Assembly: GCA_963995525.1 (NCBI GenBank)
Contig: OZ023207.1
Span: forward strand, 32,029,549-32,093,548
DNA length: 64,000 nt
From: Escarpia spicata
Taxonomy: Eukaryota > Annelida > Polychaeta > Sabellida > Siboglinidae
Direction of reading: 5' to 3'
Every line of letters starts with the position of its first letter. The stretch's first letter is position 1. Position numbers and translations under genes: made by a program. Under the pieces are notes generated by a model. That model made no database searches and was not told the origin of the DNA. It saw only the letters and a list, made by a program, of their open reading frames with translations. Of this stretch, positions 10,579 through 22,010 are shown one piece after another.

Positions 10579-12928
10579 ACTGAGCCTGAGCATTACTCAG
10601 TATTCCAATCTGTCATGATGCACTATCACTGAGCGTGAGCATTACTCGGTATTCCAATCTGTCATGATGCACTATCACTGAGCCTGAGCATTACTCGGTA
10701 TTCCAATCTGTCATGATGCACTATCACTGAGACTGAGCATTACTCGGTATTCCAATCTGTCATGATGCACTATCACTGAGCCTGAGCATTACTCGGTATT
10801 CCAATCTGTCATGATGCACTATCACTGAGCCTGAGCATTACTCGGTATTCCAATCTGTCATGATGCACTATCACTGAGCCTGAGCATTACTCGGTATTCC
10901 AATCTGTCATGATGCACTATCACTGAGACTCAACATTACTCGGTATTCCAATCTGTCATGACACACTATCACTGAGCCTGAGCATTACTCGATATTCCAA
11001 TCTGTCATGATGCACTATCACTGAGACTGAGCATTACTCGGTATTCCAATCTGTCATGACGCACTATCACTGAGCCAGAGCATTACTCGGTATTCCAATC
11101 TGTCATGATGCACTATCACTGAGCCTGAGCATTACTCGGTATTCCAATCTATCATGATGTACTATCACTGAGCCTGAGCATTACTCGGTATTCCAATCTG
11201 TCATTATGCACTATCGCTGAGCCTGAGCATTACTTGGTAGTCCAATCTGTCATGATGCACTATCACTGAGAGTGAGCATTACTCGGTATTCCAATCTGTC
11301 ATGACGCACTATCACTGAGCCTGAGCATTACTCGGTATTCCAATCTGTCATGATGCGCTATCACTGAGCCTGAGCATTACTCGGTATTCCAATCTGTCAT
11401 GATGCACTATCACTGAGCCTGAGCATTACTCGGTATTCCAATCTGTCATGATGCACTATCACTGAGCCTGAGCATTACTCGGTATTCCAATCTGTCATGA
11501 TGCATTATCACTGAGACTGAGCATTACTCGGTATTCCAATCTGTCATGACGCACTATCACTGAGCCTGAGCATTACTCGGTATTCCAATCTGTCATGATG
11601 CACTATCACTGAGCCTGAGCATTACTCGGTATTCCAATCTGTCATGATGCACTATCACTGAGCCTGAGCATTACTCGGTATTCCAATGTCATTATGCACT
11701 ATCGCTGAGCCTGAGCATTACTCGGTATTCCAATCTGTCATGATGCACTATCACTGAGCCTGAGCATTACTCGGTATTCCAATCTGTCATGATGCACTAT
11801 CACTGAGCCTGAGCATTACTCGGTATTCCAATCTGTCATGATGCACTATCGCTGAGCCTGAGCATTACTCGGTAGTCCAATCTGTCATGATGCACTATCA
11901 CTGAGTGTGAGCATTACTCGGTATTCCAATCTGTCATGACGCACTATCACTGAGCCTGAGCATTACTCGGTATTCCAATCTGTCATGATGCACTATCACT
12001 GAGCCTGAGCATTACTCGGTATTCCAATCTGTCATGATGCACTATCACTGAGACTGAGCATTACTCGGTATTCCAATCTGTCATGACGCACTATCACTGA
12101 GCCTGAGCATTACTCGGTATTCCAATCTGTCATGATGCACTATCACTGAGCCTGAGCATTACTCGGTATTCCAATCTGTCATGATGCACTATCACTGAGA
12201 CTGAGCATTACTCGGTATTCCAATCTGTCATGACGCACTATCGCTGAGCCTGAGCATTACTCGGTATTCCAATCTGTCATGATGCACTATCACTGAGCCT
12301 GAGCATTACTCGGTATTCCAATCTGTCATGATGCACTATCACTGAGCCTGAGCATTACTCGGTATTCCAATGTCATTATGCACTATCGCTGAGCCTGAGC
12401 ATTACTCGGTATTCCAATCTGTCATGATGCACTATCACTGAGCCTGAGCATTACTCGGTATTCCAATCTGTCATGATGCACTATCACTGAGCCTGAGCAT
12501 TACTCGGTATTCCAATCTGTCATGATGCACTATCGCTGAGCCTGAGCATTACTCGGTAGTCCAATCTGTCATGATGCACTATCACTGAGAGTGAGCATTA
12601 CTCGGTATTCCAATCTGTCATGACGCACTATCACTGAGCCTGAGCATTACTCGGTATTCCAATCTGTCATGATGCACTATCACTGAGCGTGAACATTACT
12701 CGGTATTCCAATCTGTCATTATGCACTATCGCTGAGCCTGAGCATTACTCGGTATTCCAATCTGTCATGATGCACTATCACTGAGCCTGAGCATTACTCG
12801 GTATTCCAATCTGTCATGATACACTATCACTGAGCCTGAGCATTACTCTGTATTCCAATCTGTCATGGTGCACTATCACTGAGCCTGAGCATTACTCGGT
12901 ATTCCAATCTGTCATGATGCACTATCAC
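10579..12928. repeat. 49-bp satellite array, about 48 copies, with ~684-bp higher-order repeat
   Basis: Each unit carries TGAGCCTGAGCATTACTCGG, then TATTCCAATCTGTCATGATG, then CACTATCAC. Most copies are over 90 percent alike by eye. Variant units recur at a fixed distance: a unit lacking CT in CCAATCTGTC occurs at 11681 and 12365 (684 bp), and the TAGTCC variant occurs at 11873 and 12557 (684 bp) with a related one at 11238. That is 14 monomers per higher-order unit. Copies at both edges are more diverged, as expected for an array homogenised in its centre. Confidence 0.97.
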
Positions 12929-13985
12929 ACAGTGAACTGTGAGTATGAATATTGTATTTCAATGACACGTGTTCGTCTGTTGAGTTGTTGCTTTATTTAG
13001 CAAATATTGATTTATTAACTGAGTTTTTAATGTCTGCACAATATATGTGAATATCTTCATCATAACCATGGAAGTTATGGCCTTTTAATGGAAATACATC
13101 AGTCTATTTTGTGTACTAATTAGCCAACAGTGACTTACTAATTAAGTTTTTTAATGTTAAATGGCTAGTTAATAAATAAATATTACCCTAATTGATGTGG
13201 CTGTACACCTTGCATATGTGATATAAATTTATATATTCAAAATAATGAACATTGTGGGATTTTTGTATGTCTAGTTTGTATACTAATTAAAACAGTATTT
13301 AAACATTTATATAAATAAAAAAGTTATGACATTTTAAAGCAAATATTTATGCACAGAAAATACAAAAATTAGTCCATTTTGCCATTGTAAGAGCTACATA
13401 AACATTATTCTGTTTTTTCGTCTTAAAATTGCGATAGCTTCTGATTTATTAAAGACATCTTGATAAAATAAACAGTTGAGTGATCCATAAGCTATTTTCT
13501 TTAATATAAGCCCATTAATATTTTGTTGAAGTACGTAATATGTGTCAATTATAAATTGTTACCCTCAGGATCCCCACCCCCGACGAATAAAAAAAATCTA
13601 AATCTATGAACCTCCCAGAATGGGCCCGCTAGATTACACACACAAGTTCAGCTTCATACATGCCAAACTGATGGAGATATGTGTAATTTAAACAGCGGAA
13701 ATTTGTGTTTACGACGACGCCCGCTGTTCGTATAAACAAGGCTGAAAACTGCTGCTCTGTGTGACGAAGCCGCAAGATACACAACGCCCTGAGACAATGA
13801 CATAAAAACCAAACACAACTTTTTTGCAAATAATTACAAGTTATGCCAATTATGAGGTGTTATTATGTATACTAACAATTATAAAAGTAAGCGTATCATT
13901 AACGTAAACTATAATATAAATGGTTTCGGCAGACACCGTGGCCGAAAGTAGGCGCTAACCTTTGGCATGTGCACATGTATACGTA
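12929..13985. other. AT-rich, no gene seen
   Basis: Dense in stops and A/T runs. The - strand frame at 13629-13829 has no recognised motif. Confidence 0.4.
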
Positions 13986-14046
13986 ATATGCAAAACGGAA
14001 CCGGAACTTACTCTCCGACCGGAACGTACTTCCAGACCGATACACC
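13986..14046 (-). repeat. Right, inverted copy of the 8617 motif
   Basis: Reading the - strand gives GGTGTATCGGTCTGGAAG, two GGTC-x-G-x-AGTA-x-GTTCC repeats and GGTTCCGTTTTGC, matching 8617-8672. The pair encloses 5.4 kb holding the 76-, 52- and 49-bp arrays. Confidence 0.75.
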
Positions 14047-14144
14047 AGACATCTTGGAAATATTAATACATCGGTATTACAGACCAGATTCGCTACACTC
14101 ATATATGGCTCTAGTTGTAGGCAAAACATAAACACTATGTCCAA

Positions 14145-14693
14145 TACATTAGGCTGGTTGTCAATACAACAAAGAAGGGATTTTCATAAATGTGTTTTCT
14201 GTACAAGAGTGTAAATGGTCTAGCACCACAATATTTGTGTGATATGTTTTCATCAAATAGTCACTCCTATAATACCAGAAATACCTCTAGGCCAAAACCA
14301 CCTAAAGCTGGAACTGCCTGCTGTCAACGCCGCTTCAATGTGTCCGGTCTACAACTACGGAATCATTTACCAATTGACATTCAAAACAGCCATTCTGTTC
14401 CAACCTTCAAGATGTCCCTACACAAATAGTTGGGTGCTACACAACCATTTTCATTGTACTCTGTGTTTATCTGTCTCATGTATGGTTATGATTGTATTTA
14501 TTGTTTATTATGTATTTGTTTTTAATTAGTATTATTTTATACTTTTTATTTTCTTGTTTTTAAATTGTAATCCATTGTGCATATGTCAATATGTGTTGTA
14601 TGATTTACGTAAATGATGCATGGCCATCTAAACTAGTGTACACTAAGCTGTTACCGAGTGAAAATCAAATTATCAATCAATCAATCAATCAAT
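14145..14693 (+). mobile_element. CR1/L2-like LINE 3' end with ATCA tail
   Basis: LGWLSIQQRRDFHKCVF, then a frameshift, then CFLYKSVNGLAPQYLCDMF, YNTRNTSRPK, FNVSGLQLRNHLPIDI and FKMSLHK. This is the usual C-terminal order of CR1/L2-group reverse transcriptases (L-x-WLPI, YK-x-x-NGLAP-x-YL, F-x-x-x-x-x-x-WN-x-LP, FK). The stop is at 14427-14429. About 250 bp of 3' UTR end in a TCAATCAATCAATCAATC tail, which is typical of the group. Only the last ~90 codons remain. Confidence 0.88.
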
Positions 14694-15334
14694 TGGTGGA
14701 CGCCAGGCAGACTTCCTAAAAATAGCTCTTACACCGGACCAATAATCGCAACTCTTCGCATCATAGTGGAATAATCTATGCAGTCGGGCTCATCCCAGTA
14801 CATGAATTTTGTGGACTGTGATAACACATTTTATACCTTCGACAGAGAAACCCTTTCGAATCTTCTACATCATCACGGGGTATTATTAACGTTGATTCCT
14901 CTGGTACAAAGCCCTACGAAGGGATGCCTTGCATGGTGTTTCTTGCAAGGCAACCCACCGACTCTTTCACAGTGGAGACAGAACGTAGACCACACACTAC
15001 GAAATCCCACATCCAGTAAAACTGACAATAATTGACATAGATACGTAGGTAAGAAAGTAAGTGAGAGAATAAATGTAGCTGCTACAAAGCCAGTCAACTC
15101 GCATTGTAGAAATGCCTAGACCCACCCAATCGTTACCAGGAAAAGTGCGTGATTGCCACCCTATCTGCCTCGTGCCGCCTGCCCGACGAGATAATGGAGC
15201 CAATTACGTGCATGTTTAACGGAAAGGTTAACGGCACAATGTTGAACCCACGTCGCGACAAAGTTTCTACTGCGTCATTCCGGCCCCGTTCCAGGCACAT
15301 GTTTACATAATTCAGTAAGCAACCGATTTCACGC
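14694..15334. other. No gene seen; CpG-containing unique DNA
   Basis: Less AT-rich than its surroundings, with several open but unrecognised frames (for example 14778-15035 +). Nothing supports an exon. Confidence 0.35.
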
Positions 15335-15425
15335 GTGCGTGCTTGTGTGTTTGTGCGTGCGTGCGTGCGTGCGTGCGCGCCCGCGTGTGTGTGCGTGTAT
15401 GTGAGTGTGTGCAAGTGTGTGCTCG

Positions 15426-15506
<81 letters not shown>

Positions 15507-15507
15507 G
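15335..15507. repeat. (GTGC)n microsatellite
   Basis: Mixed GT and TGCG runs to 15424, then about 20 almost perfect GTGC tetramers. Every frame is open, giving false Cys/Val/Arg proteins. Confidence 0.97.
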
Positions 15508-16660
15508 GGTTTGTTTCAATTCCCCGAATTAAGCCACCCATTTTCCCTACAAGTGGTTGAACTTGATTCTAGATTACGTTTGGTTTTGTGGAAATAAAAA
15601 GTGGAACCTGTATAATTTCATTTACTTTCAACTGGTAGAATCAAGCCAGGGCATAACCGTATCAAACGTCAGGGCATAGGTCCGAATAATATATATTTCT
15701 AGGAATAATTTAGAGAATTGTGATTATCGATTATATAATTATGCAAATAGTCCACCCATTGCTATTGCACGAGACAATAAAATAAAATTGCATGAATGGC
15801 TGAAGTAAAAGGTTTATTTTGCAGCCACTGGAGACAGCGTGATAAAACGACCACGACTGAACACAGCTATTAGCAACATAAAGCATACGCACGCAACTGA
15901 AGTAGGTAATGTGGTTTGTTGAAGTGGAACAGTGACGCCGCGTGCAGATGAACTGACACGTATTTAGCAATTGCGTATTCAACCATGCGTACTACGATAC
16001 GGGAATTAATGCGGACTCGATTTGTCTACCGAATTTATATCGCGGGGACAAAGTCTTAAACGGATATTGTATATGTTCAAAGCATTGCTAGATTCACGGC
16101 AACCCTCCTTATTTGAGAAGCAGAAACCTTTAGCTTAATAGACACAGTTGTATACTAGCGAAGGTAAGAAAACGCAGGCCATTTAAAGCTTTAAGCATAA
16201 GAAATATCCCGAAGCCTTTTTATTTGCCATGTCTTTTCTGTTTTATTTTGTCTGCTCTCGTGAGAGCAGGCCTCGGTATGTGCCAAATGATTGTGGATCG
16301 TGTACCCAACATCTCTAATATCATATAAGTCCTACTAGTGTCTAGTCTAATCACTGAGACAACATTTAGCATTAAGAATATTATATTGAAAAATGAAGAA
16401 CACACAACCTCGATTTAATACACTACTCTACGCATTAACTAAGAGCTGTACAGCTTAGCCTAGGAGGTAGACACAACTCACTTGAGGGCTTAGCAATTGC
16501 ACCTTGAAGGGACCCTATGCAAACTATGCAGTATCACCTGGACTCGGCTTAACATTGCTTGGTGGGCGGCGCGGAGATCGTGAGTACAGAATGTGTCAAG
16601 AATACTACGCCCAATAACATCAACTTTCCTAGTCTCCTTAAGTTCTTACCTTAAGTACGG
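15508..16660. other. No gene seen
   Basis: Ordinary mixed-composition DNA with short unsupported frames. The right part (16440-16660) may be the 3' flank of the LINE fragment that follows on the - strand. Confidence 0.35.
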
Positions 16661-17400
16661 TCAATAATTGTCCAAGTTGAGCACTGAGACCGTCTCAAGG
16701 TTAGTTTTCTGTATTGGTATTCCATTGTCTATTGATTCTGCTGCTATTGTTGTTGCTGTTGGCGTTATTGCTATTTTTTCTCTCTTTATCTTGTCTTTTC
16801 CTGTTCGAGTCCCTTGATAATTTTGAAAGTTTGAATGATGTCGACTCTTTGTCTTCTGTAGTGCAGTGTGGGGAGTTTTAATTCTTTCAATCTGCTGCCG
16901 TAGGGTAGTCCTTTTGTTTCTGGCACTAGTCGTGTTGCACGCCGTTGGACTTGTTCGATGAGGTCTTGATCTTTCTTTAAGTGAGGGAACCAGACACAGG
17001 ATGCATATTCCAGGTATGGTCTGAACATTGCCTTGTAGAGCTGTAGGATTGTATCCTTGTTGAGATGCCGGAATGTTCTGGCTAGACACCCCAGAACTCG
17101 ATTGGCCTTTCTGACACTATTGTCGATGTGGTCATAAAACTTGAGTTGTAGGTCGACGGTGACTCAGAGGTCTTTCTCTGAGGTCACTGCATCAAGCTTA
17201 TGACTGCCTTCACTGTCCCTTCTCAGGTGGTATTCATTTCGTGGGTTTGAATGTCCGAGGTCTATTTGTCAGGATGTAAGTTCATTTGCATCGTATCCGA
17301 CCAGTCTGGTAGCTTTGTCAGGTCTTCTTGTAGAGAGTTGGATGAATTGATGTCGTCTGTCAGTACTGCGTAGAGGTCTTCGTTGATTATTGTATGTATG
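16661..17400 (-). mobile_element. CR1/L2-like LINE fragment, end of RT domain to C terminus
   Basis: On the - strand, 17385-17035 reads in shifting frames through LQEDLTKLPDWSD, MQMNLHPDK, KDL-x-VTVDLQLKFYDHIDN, SVRKANRVLGCLARTFRHL and LQLYKAMFRPYLEYASCVWF. It continues open at 17028-16786 as HLKKDQDLIEQVQRRATRLV, LPYGSRLKELKLPTLHYRR and DIIQTFKI. These are the standard thumb and post-RT motifs (LG-x-T-D, RP-x-LEYA-x-x-VW, IE-x-VQRRAT-x-LV, L-x-LPTLEYRR). At least two frameshifts and a premature stop are present. The catalytic ADD box at the 5' edge is missing or scrambled. Confidence 0.88.
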
Positions 17401-17883
17401 TTTGTCCTCTTACCCATACTCCAAGTTCTCTGTACAGATGTTCTTCAAGAGTGTGGGTGAACAGGTTCGCCAGACTCGATGGTTCAAATCGGTATTCTTT
17501 TACTTGTTTCGTAGTCAATTCACACTACTTTTCTGTGACGCTTCGAACGCTACAAGGGATCTTCACCAAACAACTACCGCTAGATGGCGACACGGTATCG
17601 CAGTGCTGTCTCTCACTGATGTGTACCGACTCTCACCTGTCACCGACGATACCTTGAAGAGCCACCCAGACAGCGACCGGGGGCCACTCCAGTGTGGAAC
17701 ATCACTGCACAAAATGAATACCGTGTTGCCACCTAGTGGTAGTTATCTGATGAAGATCACCGAAACGTCACAAAAAGAGCTGACTGCGACATAAGTAAAA
17801 ATAATGCTAAAATGTTCTTGAACTTCATGGGTTGCTCTCATCCACTGCCTCCACAGCATGCACGTAGTCTGGACCGTCATTAT
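17401..17883 (+). other. Open frame of uncertain origin, possible retroelement 3' end
   Basis: A 134-codon frame runs to a TAA at 17792-17794. Its 3' end contains CTGATGAAGATCACCGAAAC followed by GTC, wording I associate with 3' ends of some retroelements in marine animals, including Penelope-like ones. No RT or GIY-YIG motif is visible, so the link is only suggestive. Confidence 0.25.
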
Positions 17884-17967
17884 CAGGCCCGTAACCAGGT
17901 TTTGCTGAGGGGGTTCGTTTTTGATAGGCCCGTAACCAGGTTTTGCTGACGGGGGTTCGTTTTTATG
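17884..17967 (+). mobile_element. hAT-like transposon terminus, duplicated
   Basis: CAGGCCCGTAACCAGG at 17884, then TTTTGCTGAGGGGGTTCG and T-rich sequence; the block is repeated once 41 bp later. The reverse complement of 22602-22617 (ATCAGGCCTGTAACCGG) is the matching opposite end. A CAGGCCCGTA-x-CC terminus with G-rich subterminal DNA is common in marine invertebrate genomes, and CAGG ends suggest hAT. No 8-bp target duplication was found. Confidence 0.55.
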
Positions 17968-18105
17968 TTGTTATATATATATTCCTATTTGTCGAACGGA
18001 CCGTTGACTAGTGCACCCCTGCCTGCTCTGTCTTCGACGAATAAGGCACACGGTAAGCAGAACACTACATCTAACTTTGAACTGCGTACCAGCCATAGGC
18101 ATTTC

Positions 18106-21100
18106 TTAAAGGTGACATGAACAGGTTGAAATAAATGCTATAGTAAATAAAATATATATAAAATACAATAATCATGTAGTCCAAAAAAAGTTTCCATAAA
18201 ATCACGCAAATAAGAATGCTTCCTCACACACCGCCTCTGAAATTTAGCCTTCGGGAATTTCCGTGAGTGTGACGTCATATGTGTCATAGAAGCTGGCGGC
18301 TGATCGAAGTTGGCCATGTTATTCAGCGGTTGTCGCACTGTTGCCATCGATTAATGACAACCAATCATTGTATATTGAATTGCTATGGAAATGCTTCAGC
18401 GAAGAGTTGCTTGTTTTCGATCGAATGCCAAAAACTAGAAATGAGTGGATTATAAACAGATAAATCGACTGAATTTTATGCCCATCTCATCGCCATCGAT
18501 ATAGCAACTTGAAAGTTGGACTCGCATCTGCTACACCTTTGTCAGTGTTGACAGTAGTTGTTTCGTGAAGGATACAACAGTTTGTGAATTCGAATAATAC
18601 AAGTACCAGTGACATTAACTATCATCCTGACTATTGTCAAGAGAACCACTAAAAAGAGACAACGTTTAACGTCCCCAAAACAACGAAGCGAGCTGCGACG
18701 CAGAAGGCGAAGCAACTTACTTAACTTGGTCTTGGTTTTGACGCTTGAAGTTGAGTCGAGGTAAGACAAATTCAAGAAGAGTGACAAAACGTAGACGTAG
18801 CTGCGATTAATTTGCTACCCCTCATTTGTATTTATCAGTTGTACTTGATAGATATGTTATACGTTGTTAACCGTATACAATATTACTCAGAATATTTCAA
18901 TACTACTACTAGCAATGAACTCTCAGTTTTTGGACGCACATCTACGAATGGAAAGGGACCGTTCGTTATCTAAAGTTGAGCACTTCGCCTTCGCTTCAAA
19001 GAATGGCGTTCAACTCCTCGGCTCGACTGTTGTTAATTACTAGCTTGGCAGTTCGCGAACATATCTTTCTAGCGTGTATACAATATAACATTTGACCATG
19101 TTGTTAGATATGTATATTTTCTATAACCTGGACTGTTACTTCTTGTTTTGTTTGGTATTTGGAGTGTGGGTATATTATAAATGTGTAGAACTTCGCGTGT
19201 CATAACATCGCGTCAAATGGCAATGCTTAATTCCGTGACACCTTTGTATTGTGTCGTTTTTCTTCCGTCCGACTCCTTCGGTAAATGTCTATGTTGAACT
19301 GGCAGCTACCGTTCTTAATAAACCTGGTTGGCATGTCATCATTCAATGTAAAAGTGTTATGGAAATATATTTTTTGACTATATGCACTACATCGTCGTAA
19401 TTACATAAATAACAAGGTGCAACAAAACTGTACACCGAATAGTTACTTTCTGCGCTGCAATTAAACTATCAAATAATATTACGATAAATTTATTTTAATT
19501 ATGTATTTCTTGACTGCAACATAGTACGGTAAGAGGATACTTATTTCAATCCAACAACAATTATTATGTAGTATACCTCTGTGTGTTCTAATTTTAGTAA
19601 TACCAACAAATAGATAAGGTTATCTGTTTTTATTATACTTATGTACTTTTGGTTTGTATTTCAGTATTGTTATTGCTGACAAATCAAGGGATGAGGAAAC
19701 ACTCAACTCTTATATGTGAACCCTTTTACATTCTCCATTGTGCATAGAACACTGTGCATCAGATAGTGCTGAATAGGAATTTGGAGACACTAGCTGTGAG
19801 GGAGCAGTCAAGAATACATGATTATGTATCAACAAGAAAATGAAATGGAAAATGACAACATGCCTAATGACATTGCATGCTTCATTGGACTGCAACAATA
19901 AACAAATTAAGTTGTGTTTCTCAATATTGTAGCTTAAGCTCATTCGTTAGAAACATATCACATTTACTAAACATTATACAATACAATCATGAATATATAA
20001 CTATAACAATTCTACTGTGATTGTATATACCCTAATCTAATTTGAAAGAAACACATTTACAATAAAAATCAACTGTCAAGTAAAGGTAGCAAGTGATGTT
20101 AGTATTTTTATAAATAGCTTTCTGTTGATGCAGGATGTTCACCTTTTTGTTTAAAAAAATGTTTTGTTTAACTAGGAGAATTACTGTATTGCAAAATACC
20201 TTGTATGTATATCTATTGTATTGTAGAAAGCTGTTGTGTTTACACAATTCTATGGATAATATTGTAGTCAAGTAAGTCAACAAATATTTGAAATTACCTC
20301 TAATTATGAAAAAAATGCTCTTGAACAATTAAAACTGCACTGACATCATATATATTTTGGATCTTTTACGTAAATCATCACATTAAAATGTGACATGTAA
20401 ACAACCTGGCACATTTACGAATCATTTTGATAGATATAGCCATTGATGAGCAAACTGGTGTGACTAATTGACAGGGATTGGATATTTCACAAGTGTACTA
20501 CGGATTATGAACATACACTAATAACAGTCGGACAAAAGCAATGCCTGCTCCCGAAGCTGTCAGCGGAGAAACGTCGATTCGAGCGAGTCGGTCCCGCTTG
20601 TCAATACATGTTGCGTTGCGGCTATTGTGATGAATATAGGTTTCTGTTACCGAACATGGGGTCGCCTTATCATCTCTGGATTACATCATCGCAGCAGCCC
20701 AACCAAATTATTAGTCTTTTTAAAAATCGAGCCGCTTTGTTGGATGTAACTTAAATCTCTGAATCACTCAATGACATGTCATTGTCAGCGACAGCGTGAT
20801 TCTGTGTAATGTCATGAGTGTATTGTCCGTTTCCAATAAAACTCGATGTTCGGTCCGTGAATCTGAAAATGTCGTTTGTCAACGGTGACAACGACAGTCT
20901 CAAAATGTTCCTTTTTACATCGTCGTCATCATCGTACATGTCATAAACTTTCCCGAGTGACGTCTATTGCCAATGGTTCATCGCTGTATGCGGCAACAGT
21001 CCTACAAGTCTTCACATTTGCGACACAACTCTCCAAATCCGAATCACAAGAATCATACGCCGTATCTTCCATGTTTCCAGTGTCACAGTGACATATTTGG

Positions 21101-21327
21101 GCTATGGCACATATTACGTCACAGTACTTTTCCAAGCGGCAGTCAGGCACACTATTTCATTCGGGATTTCATTCGGAAATCGGTCTTATAGGCTGATTTT
21201 TATACATTAAACTGTGTGTGTATATTAACTAAGGAACCAGTCGGGTATTACACTTGTTTAAATAGCATCATGTTAGTATGTTATTTACGTGGTTAAAATA
21301 GAAAATTTATGTTCATGTCACCTTTAA
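18106..21327. mobile_element. TTAA-flanked terminal-inverted-repeat element, 3.2 kb
   Basis: TTAA at 18106-18109 is followed by AGGTGACATGAAC; the exact inverse GTTCATGTCACCT ends at 21323 and is followed by TTAA at 21324-21327. TTAA duplications are used by piggyBac and Kolobok transposons. Inside the right end, two overlapping - strand frames (21150-20941 and 20939-20751, joined by a +1 shift) give an acidic protein with Cys pairs, then VYDMYDDDDDV and LSDSEI. That looks like a transposase N-terminal acidic region but carries no catalytic motif. The central 2 kb has no recognised transposase, so it is probably a non-autonomous or degraded copy. Confidence 0.6.
18541..18755 (+). other. Possible exon-like basic segment inside the TTAA element
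   Basis: TKKRQRLTSPKQRSELRRRR, then RSN, is followed about 20 codons later by a possible donor (GAG|GTAAGA at about 18760). The wording is like a bZIP basic region, but the required N-x-x-A-x-x-x-R does not follow. I see no acceptor or upstream frame that settles it, so it is recorded without a call. Confidence 0.12.
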
Positions 21328-21399
21328 GCCACGACCTTTGAAAGGATCGATTACATCTGTTGAGGGATAATTGTAGACGGACGAAGGCGTGGATTGGTG

Positions 21400-21546
21400 T
21401 CAGACAAGATTGAGTTTCTGCTCAGGTGTTAGACCGTCAATGACCTTGTTCACCTCGTCAGGTGTCATGTCTGTGCCCAGGTCATCATATAACAGGTGGG
21501 GTTTCCTCGTGGTGTTCGGATAAACAGGCATCAATGTCATCACCAC
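21400..21546 (-). CDS. Terminal coding exon of an unrecognised - strand gene
   Basis: On the - strand a strong acceptor (TTTTTTCCAATTTCAG) is followed by exactly 48 codons and TGA at 21400-21402, phase 0. The peptide begins VVMTLMPVYPNTTRKPHLLY and continues DDLGTDMTPDEVNKVIDGL then TPEQKLNLV. It has balanced composition, an N-x-T sequon and an acidic helical tail, unlike the random frames nearby. Length and family of the full protein are unknown; upstream exons should lie to the right, but the intron is filled with the array at 22011-22600 and I could not pick the next exon. The TTAA element ends 73 bp beyond its stop, in what would be the 3' UTR. Confidence 0.55.
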   Translation of the reverse strand: MVMTLMPVYPNTTRKPHLLYDDLGTDMTPDEVNKVIDGLTPEQKLNLV

Positions 21547-22010
21547 CTGAAATTGGAAAAAACTACCGAAAAATATGAGAAACATAGGTATTAAACATCA
21601 GCGTCAATTGCACAATCGGATTACGTAATACGCCAATAGCAAGCGTTGTGAATATGGTGCAGTGTCACGTATGCACTGCCACAGACAGATGTCGATCCAC
21701 GTGTAGTCATCACCCTGAACATTTCTACTATACAAATACTTGTTTAATGATGAATCGCCGGAAACGTTCAAAATCTCAGGAGTTATTAGGACAATTATTT
21801 AAAACCAATATTGGAAATGTTGGAACTGCTATAAAGCTATATGATATGTGGAAAAAGATAAGTAAGATGAGAACTCTGCAAACTATGTTATTGCTTTGTC
21901 TCCTGACATCTTGGACGTTTGTTCCTCCTGAACCACACCGATGCCTGCTTCACGGCTGGTACCTGGTCTTGGTTCCTTCCCTGCGACTTCTACAACACAA
22001 AACAAATCAC
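21547..22010. other. Probable intron, nothing certain
   Basis: Short frames on both strands. GGTGATGACTACACGTGGAT on the - strand near 21700 follows a CAG and stays open for a while, but has no good donor. Confidence 0.3.

Noticed and set aside
10579..12928. CRISPR-like array
   Set aside because: Units are contiguous with no unique spacers; this is a eukaryotic satellite.
15133..15597. Arg-Thr-His-Ala and Val-Arg-Ala-Cys repeat proteins
   Set aside because: All frames of a (GTGC)n tract are open; no gene signals.
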